64,000 nucleotides of DNA from Micromonospora chersina (GTDB lineage Bacteria; Actinomycetota; Actinomycetes; Mycobacteriales; Micromonosporaceae). Position numbers and translations under genes: made by a program. The stretch covers positions 3,410,001 through 3,474,000 of the forward strand of contig NZ_FMIB01000002.1 of the NCBI RefSeq assembly GCF_900091475.1. Direction: 5' to 3'. Positions 1 through 12,499 of this stretch are shown in pieces (position 1 is the first letter of the stretch; each line of letters starts with the position of its first letter). The notes under the pieces were generated by a model. That model saw only the letters and a list, made by a program, of their open reading frames with translations, was not told the DNA's origin and ran no database searches.

Positions 1-561
1 GATCGCGTCGGCGAGCACCTTGCGGGTGGCCAGCGCGGACCGGAGCTGCGAACCGTCGAGCTGGCCCGCCGCGTCCGCGTCGCTGACGTCCGGCGGGATG
101 GCGCCGGCGGAGCGGCCCGCCGCGATCACGGCCGCCAGCTCCTCCTTGCTGGGAGCCGCCTGCTCACCGGCCGGCACGCCGGACAGGCAGGTGTAGAACT
201 CGGCCACCCGCTGCGGGTAGACGGCGTCGGCCGGCAGGCCCGTCTGCTGGGCGACCTGCGCCGCGCTGACCTGCCCCTGCGGCTGGTAGCCCTTGTCGGC
301 GGAGAGGTCCCGGCACACGTCCCGCAGCACCAGGGTGGCCACCACCTGGTCCCGGCCGGGCAGCATGGCGGAGGCCTGCTCCGCGGTGGCGGGCGAGTCG
401 GCGAGGCCGTCCCGCATCTCGTCGAGGATCGAGGTGACCTGGTCCTCGGTGACCCGGTGGTCACCGATGTAGGCGGCGACCCCGGGCTCGGTACGGCAAC
501 CGGTGAGGGCGACGAGGCCGACCGCCACGCTGGCGACGGCGACAAGACGGCGAGCACGCAT
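1..561 (-). CDS. Lipoprotein, probable SurA_N-like fold (partial, 3' end outside window)
   Basis: Reads leftward from ATG at 561 and is still open at the window edge, so about 187 residues are visible and the C-terminus is missing. The N-terminus has basic residues, a hydrophobic stretch and the lipobox LTGC, so the product should be lipidated on Cys and anchored outside the membrane. The following sequence (VAAYIGDHRVTEDQV) resembles the N-terminal segment of SurA/PpiC-type foldases and is mostly helical with few Cys. It starts 47 bp after the mfd stop on the same strand, and a SurA_N-like gene after mfd is common in actinobacteria. Whether a peptidyl-prolyl isomerase domain follows cannot be seen. 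The frame and lipobox are direct observations; the fold is inferred. Confidence 0.8.
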   Translation of the reverse strand, partial: MRARRLVAVASVAVGLVALTGCRTEPGVAAYIGDHRVTEDQVTSILDEMRDGLADSPATAEQASAMLPGRDQVVATLVLRDVCRDLSADKGYQPQGQVSAAQVAQQTGLPADAVYPQRVAEFYTCLSGVPAGEQAAPSKEELAAVIAAGRSAGAIPPDVSDADAAGQLDGSQLRSALATRKVLADAI

Positions 562-608
562 GCCGGTCACTCTCTCACGGCCCGCGCTCCGCTGTGACGC
601 CGCCCACC

Positions 609-4253
<3,645 letters not shown>

Positions 4254-4419
4254 CTGTGATCACTTCCAGGAGGTCGGCGCACGGCGACGACCCCGCGTCC
4301 GGTGCGGACGGGGGGTGGCACCGTTCGAGACTATCTCCCTGCCCGGACATTCCGGGCCGCAGCCGCGGGCCCCGAGATCGATCTTGACGGGGTCGCGGCC
4401 GGCGTGGTGCGGTGGGCGC

Positions 4420-5328
4420 ATGACGGGTGAGTACCGGGCGGTCTTCGACGCCGAGGTGATCTTTTCCAACGGCGGCGGGTTGCGGACCGACGGCTTCCGG
4501 CTCGACATCCCGGGCCCGGAGATCACCGACGACGAATTGTCCGCGCTCCTCGTCCGGCACCTCGGGCTGCTCATGGTCGGCGAGGTGCGCATCACCAACC
4601 GGACGGTGATCGAGGAGCCGCACAAGGGCGGTCGCGGCGTGGCCGCCCCGGCGGCCGGCGGTCAGCGGCTCGTCGAGCTCAGCCACGTCATCACCGACGG
4701 CATGGTCACCCTGCCCGGCTGGCAGCCGCCCCGGGTCACCGACTGGCTGACCCGCGAGGCCTCCCGGGAGCGGTACGCGCCGGGCGTCGAGTTCCACGTG
4801 GCGCGGATCGACATGATCGCCAACACCGGCACCTACGTGGACGCGCCGGCGCACCGCTGGGCGGACGGCCCCGACCTGACCGGCGTGCCGCTGGACCGCC
4901 TCGCCGACCTGCCCGGGCTCGTGGTCCGGGTGCCCGCCGGCACCCGTGCGGTGGACCGCCTCATGCTGGCGCCGTACGACGTGGCCGGCCGGGCGGTGCT
5001 GCTGCACACCGGCTGGGACACCCTCTTCGGCACCGACCGGTACGCCGGCCCCGACGCGCCGTACCTGACCGCCGACGGCGCGGACTGGCTGGTCGAGGCG
5101 GGGGCGGCGCTGGTCGGCATCGACTCGATCAACATCGACGACATGACGCCGGCGGCGGCCGGCGAGCGCCCAGCGCACAGCGCCCTGCTCCGCGCCGGAG
5201 TGCCGATCGTCGAACACCTGACCAACCTGGCCGCCCTGCCCCCGGAGGGGTTCCGGTTCACGGCCGCCCCACCGCGGGTCGCCGGCATGGGCACCTTCCC
5301 GGTCCGCGCCTTCGCGGCGATCGGCTGA
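4420..5328 (+). CDS. Cyclase-family (kynurenine formamidase-like) metal hydrolase with N-terminal extension
   Basis: 302 residues. Residues about 83-302 match the cyclase fold (PF04199), metal-dependent hydrolases such as kynurenine formamidase and isatin hydrolase: NTGTYVDAPAH at 135-145, LLHTGWD, and GIDSINIDD. The usual metal motif is HxGTHxDxPxH; here the first His is Asn135 and the second is Tyr139, while Asp141 and His145 remain, so metal binding may be altered. Residues 1-75 (AEVIFSNGGGLRTDGFRLDIPG) form a separate small domain unusual for the family. The frame is open far upstream, but that part is antisense to mfd; ATG 4420 is the first sensible start. Monocistronic, convergent with the PadR gene. 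Substrate unknown. Confidence 0.8.
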   Translation: MTGEYRAVFDAEVIFSNGGGLRTDGFRLDIPGPEITDDELSALLVRHLGLLMVGEVRITNRTVIEEPHKGGRGVAAPAAGGQRLVELSHVITDGMVTLPGWQPPRVTDWLTREASRERYAPGVEFHVARIDMIANTGTYVDAPAHRWADGPDLTGVPLDRLADLPGLVVRVPAGTRAVDRLMLAPYDVAGRAVLLHTGWDTLFGTDRYAGPDAPYLTADGADWLVEAGAALVGIDSINIDDMTPAAAGERPAHSALLRAGVPIVEHLTNLAALPPEGFRFTAAPPRVAGMGTFPVRAFAAIG

Positions 5329-5347
5329 AGCGCGGGCATCGCTTGGG

Positions 5348-5395
5348 GATCTTGGTACGAAGTGGCCCCTGTGAGGGCCGTTTGCTACCAAGATC
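5348..5395. repeat. Palindromic intergenic element, type A
   Basis: Inverted repeat with perfect 10-bp outer arms gatcttggta (5348-5357) and taccaagatc (5386-5395) and an inner ggccc/gggcc stem around a short loop. It sits between the convergent cyclase and PadR genes. It could act as a bidirectional terminator, but there is no T tract and the outer arms are AT-richer than the surroundings, more like a dispersed REP-type element. Confidence 0.65.
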
Positions 5396-5457
5396 TCCGA
5401 GCGGTCTCGGCTGATCCCGGCCGGTCGCGGTTCACGAGGCTCCGGCGGCTCCGGGAT

Positions 5458-6045
5458 TCAGGCCGGATCGGGGCTGGCGGGCGGCGACCAGGTGAGCCGG
5501 CCGGCACGCAGGTCCTCGACGACCGTGCGCAGCCACCGCTCCTCGGCGGCGGTGACCGCGTCCAGGTGCTCGTCCTCGAGGTGGAAGACCCGGGGCAGGT
5601 CGGCGTGCGCGGCGAGCGCCGTGGTCCGCTCCTGCCGGGCCTGCCCGATCCGGTCGGCACGCCGTTCCAGCAGCTCCGCCGCCTCCGCCGGGCTGATCAT
5701 CGCGAGGTGTGACAGGGCCGCGGGGAACTGCGGGAACTCCTGCTTCGGCTCGACAAGCATCGCCCGCAGCCAGGTGCGGGCGATTCGCCTCCCGGCGTCG
5801 GTCAACTCGTAGACGGTGCGTTCCGGGTAGGCCTGCTCCCGGCCGGTCTTCCGCACCGCGATCAGGCCGTCGGCGTGCAGCCGCTCGATGGTCCGGTAGA
5901 GGCTCGCCCGCTGCCCCACGTTGACCACCTGGTCCTTACCCCACTGCTTGATGAGCCGCTGCACCCCGTACGGGTGCAGCGGCTCATGGTGCAGCAGTGC
6001 CAGCACGGTGAGGGCGAGTGGCGAGCTTCGGGTGGCGGTCTCCAT
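5458..6045 (-). CDS. PadR-family transcriptional regulator (PadR1)
   Basis: 195 residues. The N-terminal winged helix is typical of PadR proteins: SPLALTVLALLHHEPLHPYGVQRLI, a recognition region with RASLYRTIERLHADGLIAV, and the wing YELTDAGRR. A helical C-terminal half (PadR_C-like, Vir family) should mediate dimerization. The ATG at 6045 is preferred over an upstream GTG at 6081 because PadR domains start about five residues before this conserved block. Divergent from the FAD monooxygenase at 6150; the 104-bp gap holds direct repeats suited to a PadR operator. Ligand unknown, possibly the monooxygenase substrate. Confidence 0.9.
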   Translation of the reverse strand: METATRSSPLALTVLALLHHEPLHPYGVQRLIKQWGKDQVVNVGQRASLYRTIERLHADGLIAVRKTGREQAYPERTVYELTDAGRRIARTWLRAMLVEPKQEFPQFPAALSHLAMISPAEAAELLERRADRIGQARQERTTALAAHADLPRVFHLEDEHLDAVTAAEERWLRTVVEDLRAGRLTWSPPASPDPA

Positions 6046-6069
6046 GCCGATGATCCTAGAGCCATCGGA

Positions 6070-6104
6070 ACTAGTTGACACGGACTAGTTGCACTGAAAC
6101 TATT
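6070..6104. promoter_or_regulatory. Candidate PadR operator: 14-bp-period repeats, with promoter
   Basis: ACTAGTTG occurs at 6070 and 6084, exactly 14 bp apart, followed by a degenerate copy (AACTATTC) near 6097. A plus-strand promoter overlaps: TTGACA (6075-6080), a 17-bp spacer, then AACTAT. Binding here would block the monooxygenase promoter and probably the padR promoter. Confidence 0.55.
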
Positions 6105-6149
6105 CGCGTTGGAACGCGATGAAGTTCCGCGGCGGGAGGGAGCGAGGAG

Positions 6150-7355
6150 ATGGGCACGGTACGGACGGCAGTGGTGATCGGCGGCGGCATCGGCGGCACG
6201 GTCGCCGCCATGGCACTGGCCCGGGCGGGCATCGAGGCGACGGTGCACGAGGCGTACCCGGGCGGGGCGGACGGCGTCGGAGCGATGCTGAGCCTCGCTC
6301 CGAACGGCCTGGCGGCGCTGCGGATCGTCGGGGCCGAGGAGGCGGTCCGGGCGGTCGGCCATCCGGTGCCCGGCGTGGTCATGGCCGACGGCGCCGGGAA
6401 CCGCCTCGCCGAGTTCCACGGCTTTCCCGGGCTGCCCGCCACCCATGCGATGGCCCGCGCCGACCTGCACCGGGCGCTCACCGAACAGGCGCTCGCACAG
6501 GGCGTGAAGATCGAATACGGCCGGCGCCTCGTCGGGGCCGAGGAGGGTCTCGACGGGGTCACCGCGGTCTTCGCCGACGGCGGCACGACCCACGCGGACG
6601 TGCTGATCGGCGCCGACGGCATCCGCTCCACCGTCCGGACGCTCATCGACCCGGCCGCCCCCGGGCCCGAGTACGCCGGCGTGCTCGGCTTCGGCGGCCT
6701 GGCCGCCGATGACGTGGCACCCACCGGGGCCGTGACGCCCGCCGGCGACGTGACACCCGCCGAACCCGGCACCATGTACTTCGCCTTCGGCAGGTCGTTC
6801 ATCGGCTGGTGGCGGCTGCCCGACGGGCAGGTCTGCTGGTTCGCCAGCCTCCCCCGCACCGAGCCGCTCACCTGGGCGGAGGTCCAGCGGATCCCGGCGG
6901 AGCAGTGGCTGGCGCGGCTGCGCGAGCGCTACGCGGACCACGTCCCCGGGGAGCGGCTGCTGGCCCACACCGCGCCGGACACGCTGATGGCCACCGGGCC
7001 GATGGAGCGGATGCCGTCCGTGCCGCACTGGCACCGGGGTCGCCTGGTCCTCGTCGGCGACGCGGTCCACGCGCCCTCGTCCAGCTCCGGCCAGGGCGCC
7101 TCGCTCGCCGTCGAGAGCGCTGTCGAGCTGGCCCGCTGCCTACGCGACCTGCCCGACCACGCCGCCGCGTTCGGGGCGTACGAGCGGCTGCGCCGGAGCC
7201 GGGTGGAGCTGATCGGCGGCAATGCGGCCGCCACCAACCGCGCCAAGGCCGGACAGGCCGGTCCACCCGCCCTGCCCAGCCCGGAGCAGATGTTCGGTCC
7301 CGTCCACCGTCACCACATCGACTGGCACGCCACGGTGCCCGGCGAGGCTCAGTAG
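6150..7355 (+). CDS. FAD-dependent monooxygenase (class A flavoprotein hydroxylase)
   Basis: 401 residues. It has the three flavoprotein hydroxylase fingerprints: a dinucleotide-binding GGGIGG (residues 11-16), a DG motif in IGADGIRSTV, and the FAD ribityl-binding GD motif LVGDAVHAPSSSSGQGAS. Such enzymes use NAD(P)H and O2 to hydroxylate aromatic or polycyclic substrates, including antibiotics in the TetX/Rox groups; the substrate here cannot be read from sequence. ATG 6150 has a close GAGGAG ribosome-binding site. The stop overlaps the convergent S66 peptidase gene by 7 bp. Divergence from PadR1 suggests substrate-inducible expression. Confidence 0.9.
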   Translation: MGTVRTAVVIGGGIGGTVAAMALARAGIEATVHEAYPGGADGVGAMLSLAPNGLAALRIVGAEEAVRAVGHPVPGVVMADGAGNRLAEFHGFPGLPATHAMARADLHRALTEQALAQGVKIEYGRRLVGAEEGLDGVTAVFADGGTTHADVLIGADGIRSTVRTLIDPAAPGPEYAGVLGFGGLAADDVAPTGAVTPAGDVTPAEPGTMYFAFGRSFIGWWRLPDGQVCWFASLPRTEPLTWAEVQRIPAEQWLARLRERYADHVPGERLLAHTAPDTLMATGPMERMPSVPHWHRGRLVLVGDAVHAPSSSSGQGASLAVESAVELARCLRDLPDHAAAFGAYERLRRSRVELIGGNAAATNRAKAGQAGPPALPSPEQMFGPVHRHHIDWHATVPGEAQ

Positions 7356-8389
7356 CGCACCGAGATCCGGCGTTCGACGGCGTCGACCCGGATCTCCCCG
7401 CCGTACGGGATGATCAGCTGCGGGTCGGTGTGGCCGAGGTCGACGTCGAAGACCACCACGGGGTCGTCGGCGTACGGGGCGAGGGCCCGGAGGATCGCCT
7501 CCCGCTGCGCCTCGCCCCAGGCCAGCCGCTCGTCCAGGGTGTGCGGCCGCTCGAAGTCCCACGCCTTGGGCCGGCCGACCACGATGGCCGGGAAGCCGGC
7601 GAGCAGCCCGCGCTCGCCCAGGTTGCGCACGATCCGGAAGACCTCCTGGGCGCCGGGCAGCTCGTTGGAGGTCTCGAAGACGAGCACGGATCCGGCCAGC
7701 TCGGCCGCCGACGGCACCCGGTCGGTGGCCATCAGCCAGTGGATGATCTCCAGGCAGCCGCCCCAGGTGCGTCCCTGGACGACCCGGGCCGGCCCGTGCC
7801 AGCGCCAGCCCTCGCCCGGGAACATCACCGGCTCGTCGGCCAGGGTCGCCGGGTCCCGCCAGTCGCGTGGCTCGTCGCCCCACTCGGGCGCCGGGGTCAG
7901 GTCGTACCAGCCGGAGGTGAACAGCGCGGCCCGCAGGGAATCGAAGGTGAGCGGGTGGGGTGCGCCGGACCGGCCGAGGTGCACCAGCACCGAGCCCCCG
8001 TGATAGGCCACGATCCCCAGCCGGTAGAGGTGGTTGAGGACGTTGGTGTTGTCCGAGTAGCCGTAGTACGGCTTCGGGTTGGCCCGCAGTACCGCGTCGT
8101 CGAGGAACGGGGTGACCGTGATCAGGTCGTCCCCGCCGACAGTGGCGAGCACCGCGGTGACGCTCGGGTCGGCGAAGGCGGCGGTCAGGTCCCGCGCCCG
8201 GTCGCGGGGGTCGGCCCCCATCTGCCGGGTGGTCGGATACTCCACCGGCTCCAGCCCGAACTCCTCGCGGAGCCGGCGGAGGCCCAGCTCGTACACGTGC
8301 GGGAAGAGGCCGGGCAGGCCGGCGGAGGGCGAGACGACCGCGACCCGGTCGCCCGGCTTCGGCTTCTGGGGGTAGTGGGGCAGCGCCAT
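7349..8389 (-). CDS. S66-family LD-carboxypeptidase / MccF-like serine peptidase
   Basis: 346 residues. Family S66 members cleave LD-peptide bonds of recycled muropeptides (LdcA) or aminoacyl-nucleotide antibiotics such as microcin C (MccF). The nucleophile is Ser112 in GYSDNTN. The acidic residue is expected in FETSNE, and the His in DLGHTDPQ near the C-terminus, so the Ser-Glu-His triad is complete. The FET(S)NE form and GYSD-N-T resemble MccF at least as much as LdcA. There is no signal peptide, so it acts in the cytoplasm. Convergent with the monooxygenase, 84 bp divergent from the next membrane protein. Peptidoglycan recycling versus toxin immunity is unresolved. Confidence 0.88.
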   Translation of the reverse strand: MALPHYPQKPKPGDRVAVVSPSAGLPGLFPHVYELGLRRLREEFGLEPVEYPTTRQMGADPRDRARDLTAAFADPSVTAVLATVGGDDLITVTPFLDDAVLRANPKPYYGYSDNTNVLNHLYRLGIVAYHGGSVLVHLGRSGAPHPLTFDSLRAALFTSGWYDLTPAPEWGDEPRDWRDPATLADEPVMFPGEGWRWHGPARVVQGRTWGGCLEIIHWLMATDRVPSAAELAGSVLVFETSNELPGAQEVFRIVRNLGERGLLAGFPAIVVGRPKAWDFERPHTLDERLAWGEAQREAILRALAPYADDPVVVFDVDLGHTDPQLIIPYGGEIRVDAVERRISVRY

Positions 8390-8461
8390 GATCCGAAGCT
8401 ATCGGGCCGGGCCAGCGAATTCCGCCGGAAGAAACCGCCCGGGTCGGGCATATGCGGGCAA

Positions 8462-8467
8462 TAGGCT
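8462..8467 (+). promoter_or_regulatory. -10 box TAGGCT, leaderless start for the 8474 gene
   Basis: TAGGCT ends 6 nt before GTG 8474, which places transcription start at the G of the start codon and supports that start. Confidence 0.6.
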
Positions 8468-8473
8468 GTCCGC

Positions 8474-9526
8474 GTGGACGAGGCGCAGCGGAACCTCCCG
8501 GTACGCGACTGGCTACCCCGCACGGCGGCGCTGCTGCTCGGCACGCTCGCCCTGGCCACCGCGTTCATCGCCGCCTACGTCGGCGCGCTGCACCAGCCCA
8601 CCCCGCGCGACGTGCCGGTCGGGGTGGTCCTCGGCGACCAGCGCGCCCAGGCCGTCATGGCGGCCGTGCGCCAGCGCACCGACAAGATCGAACCCATCGA
8701 GTACGACGACCCGGGCGCCGCCGACGACGGCCTCACCAGCCGAAAGGTGTACGGCGTGCTCACCTCCGGCCCGGACAACGGGCTGCGCCTGACCACCGCC
8801 TCCGCCTCCGCCCCGGCCGCCGCCGAACTGGTGACCCAGGTGCTCGGGCAGGCCGCCCGGCAGGCGAACCTGCCGATCCAGGTCACCGACGAGGTGCCGG
8901 TCGAGTCGACCGACCCGCGCGGCCTGGTCCCCTTCTACCTGGCGGTCGGCTACGTGCTCGGCGGCTACCTGGCGTCCACCGCGCTGGGCCTGCGGACCGG
9001 CACCGCCCCGGTCAGCCTGCCCCGGGCCGGGCTGCGGGTCGCCGCGCTGGCGGTCTACTCGGTCGTCCTGGGGATCGTGGGCGCCACCGTCGTCGGCCCG
9101 GTGCTCGACGTCTGGCACCACGACATCCCGGCGGTCGCGGCGGTCGGCGCGCTGGCGGTCTTCGCCGCCGCCATGGTGGCCAGCGCCGTGCAGGCGTGGC
9201 TCGGGCTGCTCGGCACCGGCATCGTGATCCTGCTGCTGGTGGTGCTCGGCAACCCCGGCTCGGGCGGCATCTACGCCCCGGAGTTCCTGCCGGCCTGGCT
9301 GCGCGGGATGCACCGGTGGAACGTGCCCGGCCTGGCCACCGACCTGATCAAGTCGGCGGTCTACTTCGACCGCCGCTCGACGGGCTGGGCGCTGTCCGGG
9401 CTCACCATCTGGACCCTGCTCGGGATCCTCGGTCTGGTCACCGCGACGGTCTTCCGGGCGCACCGCCGGGCCGCCCGGGCGCGCGCCCGCCCCGACGCAC
9501 CCGACGCGCCGGCGGCCCATGGCTGA
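8474..9526 (+). CDS. Multi-pass membrane protein, ABC-2/DUF3533-like topology
   Basis: 350 residues. One N-terminal membrane span (about 18-38), an extracytoplasmic domain to about residue 150, then roughly five or six closely spaced spans and a basic tail. This is the topology of ABC-2 permease-like and DUF3533 proteins. There is no nucleotide-binding partner next to it, so transport function is not shown. GTG 8474 directly follows a -10 box, consistent with a leaderless transcript. Monocistronic between the S66 peptidase (divergent) and ppc. Confidence 0.75.
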   Translation: MDEAQRNLPVRDWLPRTAALLLGTLALATAFIAAYVGALHQPTPRDVPVGVVLGDQRAQAVMAAVRQRTDKIEPIEYDDPGAADDGLTSRKVYGVLTSGPDNGLRLTTASASAPAAAELVTQVLGQAARQANLPIQVTDEVPVESTDPRGLVPFYLAVGYVLGGYLASTALGLRTGTAPVSLPRAGLRVAALAVYSVVLGIVGATVVGPVLDVWHHDIPAVAAVGALAVFAAAMVASAVQAWLGLLGTGIVILLLVVLGNPGSGGIYAPEFLPAWLRGMHRWNVPGLATDLIKSAVYFDRRSTGWALSGLTIWTLLGILGLVTATVFRAHRRAARARARPDAPDAPAAHG

Positions 9527-9594
9527 GCGCGCCGGCTCGTCCCAGAGTGCAGATCATCACGCGGTCCCCCTCCTGCCGCCGGGGCTCGCGCGGA

Positions 9595-9600
9595 TACCAT
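9595..9600 (+). promoter_or_regulatory. Candidate -10 box of ppc
   Basis: TACCAT lies 50 nt before the ppc start; with the Shine-Dalgarno taaggag at about 9637-9643 this gives a conventional leadered mRNA. Confidence 0.4.
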
Positions 9601-9649
9601 CCAGAGAGTCGGACAGCGCTGTCCTTCGTACTCGCGTAAGGAGCGCACC

Positions 9650-12436
9650 GTGACCGACCAGCACGACCACGACGGCCCCGACGCCGCTCTCCGGGCCGAC
9701 ATCCGGCGCCTCGGCACGCTGCTCGGGCAGACCCTCGCCCGGCAGGAGGGCCGGCCGCTGCTCGACCTCGTCGAGGAGATCCGCGCCCAGGTCCGCTCCG
9801 ACCCGCCGGCCGCCGCCCAGCGCCTCGGCGGGCTCGACGTCACCACCGGCACCAAGCTGGCCCGGGCCTTCTCCACCTACTTCCACCTGGCCAACATCAC
9901 CGAGCAGGTGCACCGCGCCCGCGACCTGCGCCGGCGGCGGGCCACCCACGGCGGCTGGCTGGACCAGGCCGCCAAGATGATCGCCGAGCGCGGGGTGCCG
10001 GCCGAGGAGATCGCGGCGGCGGCCCGCCGGCTCGCGGTACGCCCGGTCTTCACCGCCCACCCGACCGAGGCGGCCCGCCGGTCCATCCTGTCCAAGCTGC
10101 GCGCGGTCGCCGACGAGCTGGACGCCGAGACCGCCAACGCCATCCTCTACGGCGCCAGCGACGAGGGCCCGGCCAACCGGCGCCTTGCCGAGCTGCTCGA
10201 CCTCATGTGGCAGACCGACGAGCTGCGGCTGGACCGGCCGGACCCGACCGACGAGGCGCGCAACGCCATCTACTACCTGCGCGACCTGCACGCCGAGGCC
10301 GCCCCGCAGGTCCTCGACGACCTCGCCGACACGCTGCGCACCCTCGGCGTGGAGACCTCGCCGACCGCCCGCCCGCTGACCTTCGGCACCTGGATCGGCG
10401 GCGACCGGGACGGCAACCCGTTCGTCACCCCGGCCGTCACCCGCGAGGTGCTGCGCATCCAGCACGAGCACGGCATCGAGGCCACCGAGAAGGCGATGGA
10501 CGAGCTGATCAACGAGGTCAGCGTCTCCCGCCGGCTCCGCGCGGTCTCCCTCGACCTCTCCGCCAGCCTCGCCGCCGACCTGGACGCGCTGCCCGAGGTG
10601 GCGCCCCGGTTCCGCCGGGTCAACGCCGAGGAGCCCTACCGGCTCAAGGCGCGCTGCGTGAAGGCCAAGCTGGCCAACACCCGGGAGCGCCTGCGCGCCG
10701 GCACCCCGCACGTGCCGGGGCGGGACTACCGCGGCTCCGCCGAGCTGATCGCCGACCTGGAGCTGCTGCGCGCCTCGCTGGCCCGCAACTCCGGGCAGCT
10801 CACCGCCGTGGGCCGGCTCGCCTCGACCATCCGTACGGTCTCCGCGTTCGGGCTGCACCTGGCCACCATGGACGTCCGGGAGCACGCCGAGAAGCACCAC
10901 GAGGTGCTCACCCAGCTCTACGCGGCCGTCGGCGAGGTGTCCGACTACCCGTCGCTGACCCGGCTGGAGCGCACCAAGCTGCTCGCCGACGAGCTGGCCG
11001 GCCGCCGGCCGCTCTCCACCCAGGACAGCCCGCTGACCGAGTCGGCGCAGAAGACGTTCGACGTGTTCGGGGCGATCCGGGAGGCGCAGGACCGGTTCGG
11101 CGCCGAGGTGATCGAGTCGTACATCATCTCGATGACCCTCGGCGTGGACGACGTGCTCGCGGCGGTCGTGCTGGCCCGCGAGGCCGGCCTGGTCGACGTG
11201 CACAGCGGCCGGGCCCGGATCGGGATCGTGCCGCTGCTGGAGACCCCGGCCGAGCTGAACGCCGGCGGCGAGATCCTCGACGAGCTGCTGTCCCTGCCGG
11301 CCTACCGGGCGCTCGTGGCGGCCCGCGGCGACGTGCAGGAGGTGATGCTGGGCTACTCCGACTCGAACAAGGAGGCGGGCATCACCACGAGCCAGTGGTC
11401 CATCCACCGGGCCCAGCGGGCGCTGCGGGACGTGGCCGCCCGGCACGGCGTACACCTGCGGCTCTTCCACGGCCGGGGCGGCACGGTCGGCCGGGGCGGC
11501 GGCCCCACCCACGACGCCATCCTGGCCCAGCCGTACGGCACGCTCGACGGCGCGATCAAGGTGACCGAGCAGGGCGAGGTCATCTCCGACAAGTACACGC
11601 TGCCCGCGCTGGCCCGGGAGAACCTGGAGCTGACCGTGGCCGCGGTGCTCCAGGCCACGCTGCTGCACACCGCGCCCCGGCAGCCGGCCGAGATGCTGGA
11701 GCGCTGGGACGCGACGATGGACGTGGTCTCCGAGTCGGCCTTCCGGCGCTACCGGTCCCTGGTCGAGGACCCGGACCTGCCGGCCTACTTCTGGGCTTCC
11801 ACCCCGACCGAGCTGCTGGGCGCGCTGAACATCGGTTCCCGGCCGGCGAAGCGGCCGAACACCGGCGCCGGTCTGGCCGGCCTGCGGGCCATCCCGTGGG
11901 TGTTCGGCTGGACGCAGACCCGGCAGATCGTGCCCGGCTGGTTCGGCGTGGGCTCGGGGCTGGCCGCGGCGCGGGCGGCCGGGCTGGCGGACGTGCTCGC
12001 CGAGATGAACCGGAACTGGCACTTCTTCCGCACGTTCCTGTCGAACGTCGAGATGATGCTGACCAAGACCGACCTGAGCATCGCCCGGCGCTACGTGGAG
12101 ACCCTGGTCCCGAAGAAGCTGCACCCGATCTTCGAGAAGATCGAGCAGGAGTACGAGCTGACCAAGCAGGAGGTGCTGGCGGTCACCGCCTCGCCGGCCC
12201 TGCTGGACAACTCGCCCGTGCTCCAGCGCACCCTGGCCGTGCGGGACACGTACCTGGAGCCGCTGCACCACCTCCAGGTGGCCCTGCTGCGCCAGTACCG
12301 GGACTCCGGCGCCGCGGGCCGCGCCGTGGCCACCGCGCCGGGCGGTCGCCGCGCCCCGAACGACGGCACGGCGCTGGAGCGGGCGCTGCTCACCACGGTC
12401 AACGGCATCGCCGCCGGCATGCGCAACACCGGCTGA
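9650..12436 (+). CDS. ppc: Phosphoenolpyruvate carboxylase
   Basis: 928 residues, normal length. Converts PEP and bicarbonate to oxaloacetate, the anaplerotic supply of the TCA cycle. Catalytic His137 lies in [10 protein letters not shown]; the mobile Arg/Gly loop [13 protein letters not shown] begins at His607; [17 protein letters not shown] follows; the protein ends in the conserved NTG tripeptide needed for activity. GTG 9650 is preceded by taaggag at good spacing. A perfect 20-bp hairpin follows the stop. The reverse enzyme pckG lies 25 kb away in this window. Confidence 0.98.
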   Translation: MTDQHDHDGPDAALRADIRRLGTLLGQTLARQEGRPLLDLVEEIRAQVRSDPPAAAQRLGGLDVTTGTKLARAFSTYFHLANITEQVHRARDLRRRRATHGGWLDQAAKMIAERGVPAEEIAAAARRLAVRPVFTAHPTEAARRSILSKLRAVADELDAETANAILYGASDEGPANRRLAELLDLMWQTDELRLDRPDPTDEARNAIYYLRDLHAEAAPQVLDDLADTLRTLGVETSPTARPLTFGTWIGGDRDGNPFVTPAVTREVLRIQHEHGIEATEKAMDELINEVSVSRRLRAVSLDLSASLAADLDALPEVAPRFRRVNAEEPYRLKARCVKAKLANTRERLRAGTPHVPGRDYRGSAELIADLELLRASLARNSGQLTAVGRLASTIRTVSAFGLHLATMDVREHAEKHHEVLTQLYAAVGEVSDYPSLTRLERTKLLADELAGRRPLSTQDSPLTESAQKTFDVFGAIREAQDRFGAEVIESYIISMTLGVDDVLAAVVLAREAGLVDVHSGRARIGIVPLLETPAELNAGGEILDELLSLPAYRALVAARGDVQEVMLGYSDSNKEAGITTSQWSIHRAQRALRDVAARHGVHLRLFHGRGGTVGRGGGPTHDAILAQPYGTLDGAIKVTEQGEVISDKYTLPALARENLELTVAAVLQATLLHTAPRQPAEMLERWDATMDVVSESAFRRYRSLVEDPDLPAYFWASTPTELLGALNIGSRPAKRPNTGAGLAGLRAIPWVFGWTQTRQIVPGWFGVGSGLAAARAAGLADVLAEMNRNWHFFRTFLSNVEMMLTKTDLSIARRYVETLVPKKLHPIFEKIEQEYELTKQEVLAVTASPALLDNSPVLQRTLAVRDTYLEPLHHLQVALLRQYRDSGAAGRAVATAPGGRRAPNDGTALERALLTTVNGIAAGMRNTG

Positions 12437-12444
12437 CCCCGGTC

Positions 12445-12487
12445 GACGAGGAAGGCCCCGGTCGCGCCGACCGGGGCCTTCCTCGTC
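12445..12487. terminator. Strong intrinsic-type hairpin after ppc
   Basis: Perfect 20-bp stem with a 3-nt loop (cgc), starting 9 nt after the ppc stop and ending 13 nt before the stop of the convergent gene at 12500, so it can serve both. No U tract, as is usual in high-GC actinobacteria. Confidence 0.85.
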
Positions 12488-12499
12488 CGCGTGGGCGGG

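Noticed and set aside
9557..12271. 904-codon frame antisense to ppc, and 14633-17548 antisense to the subtilase
   Set aside because: Both mirror certain genes and encode repetitive Arg/Gly/Val/Leu text with no domains or ribosome-binding sites.
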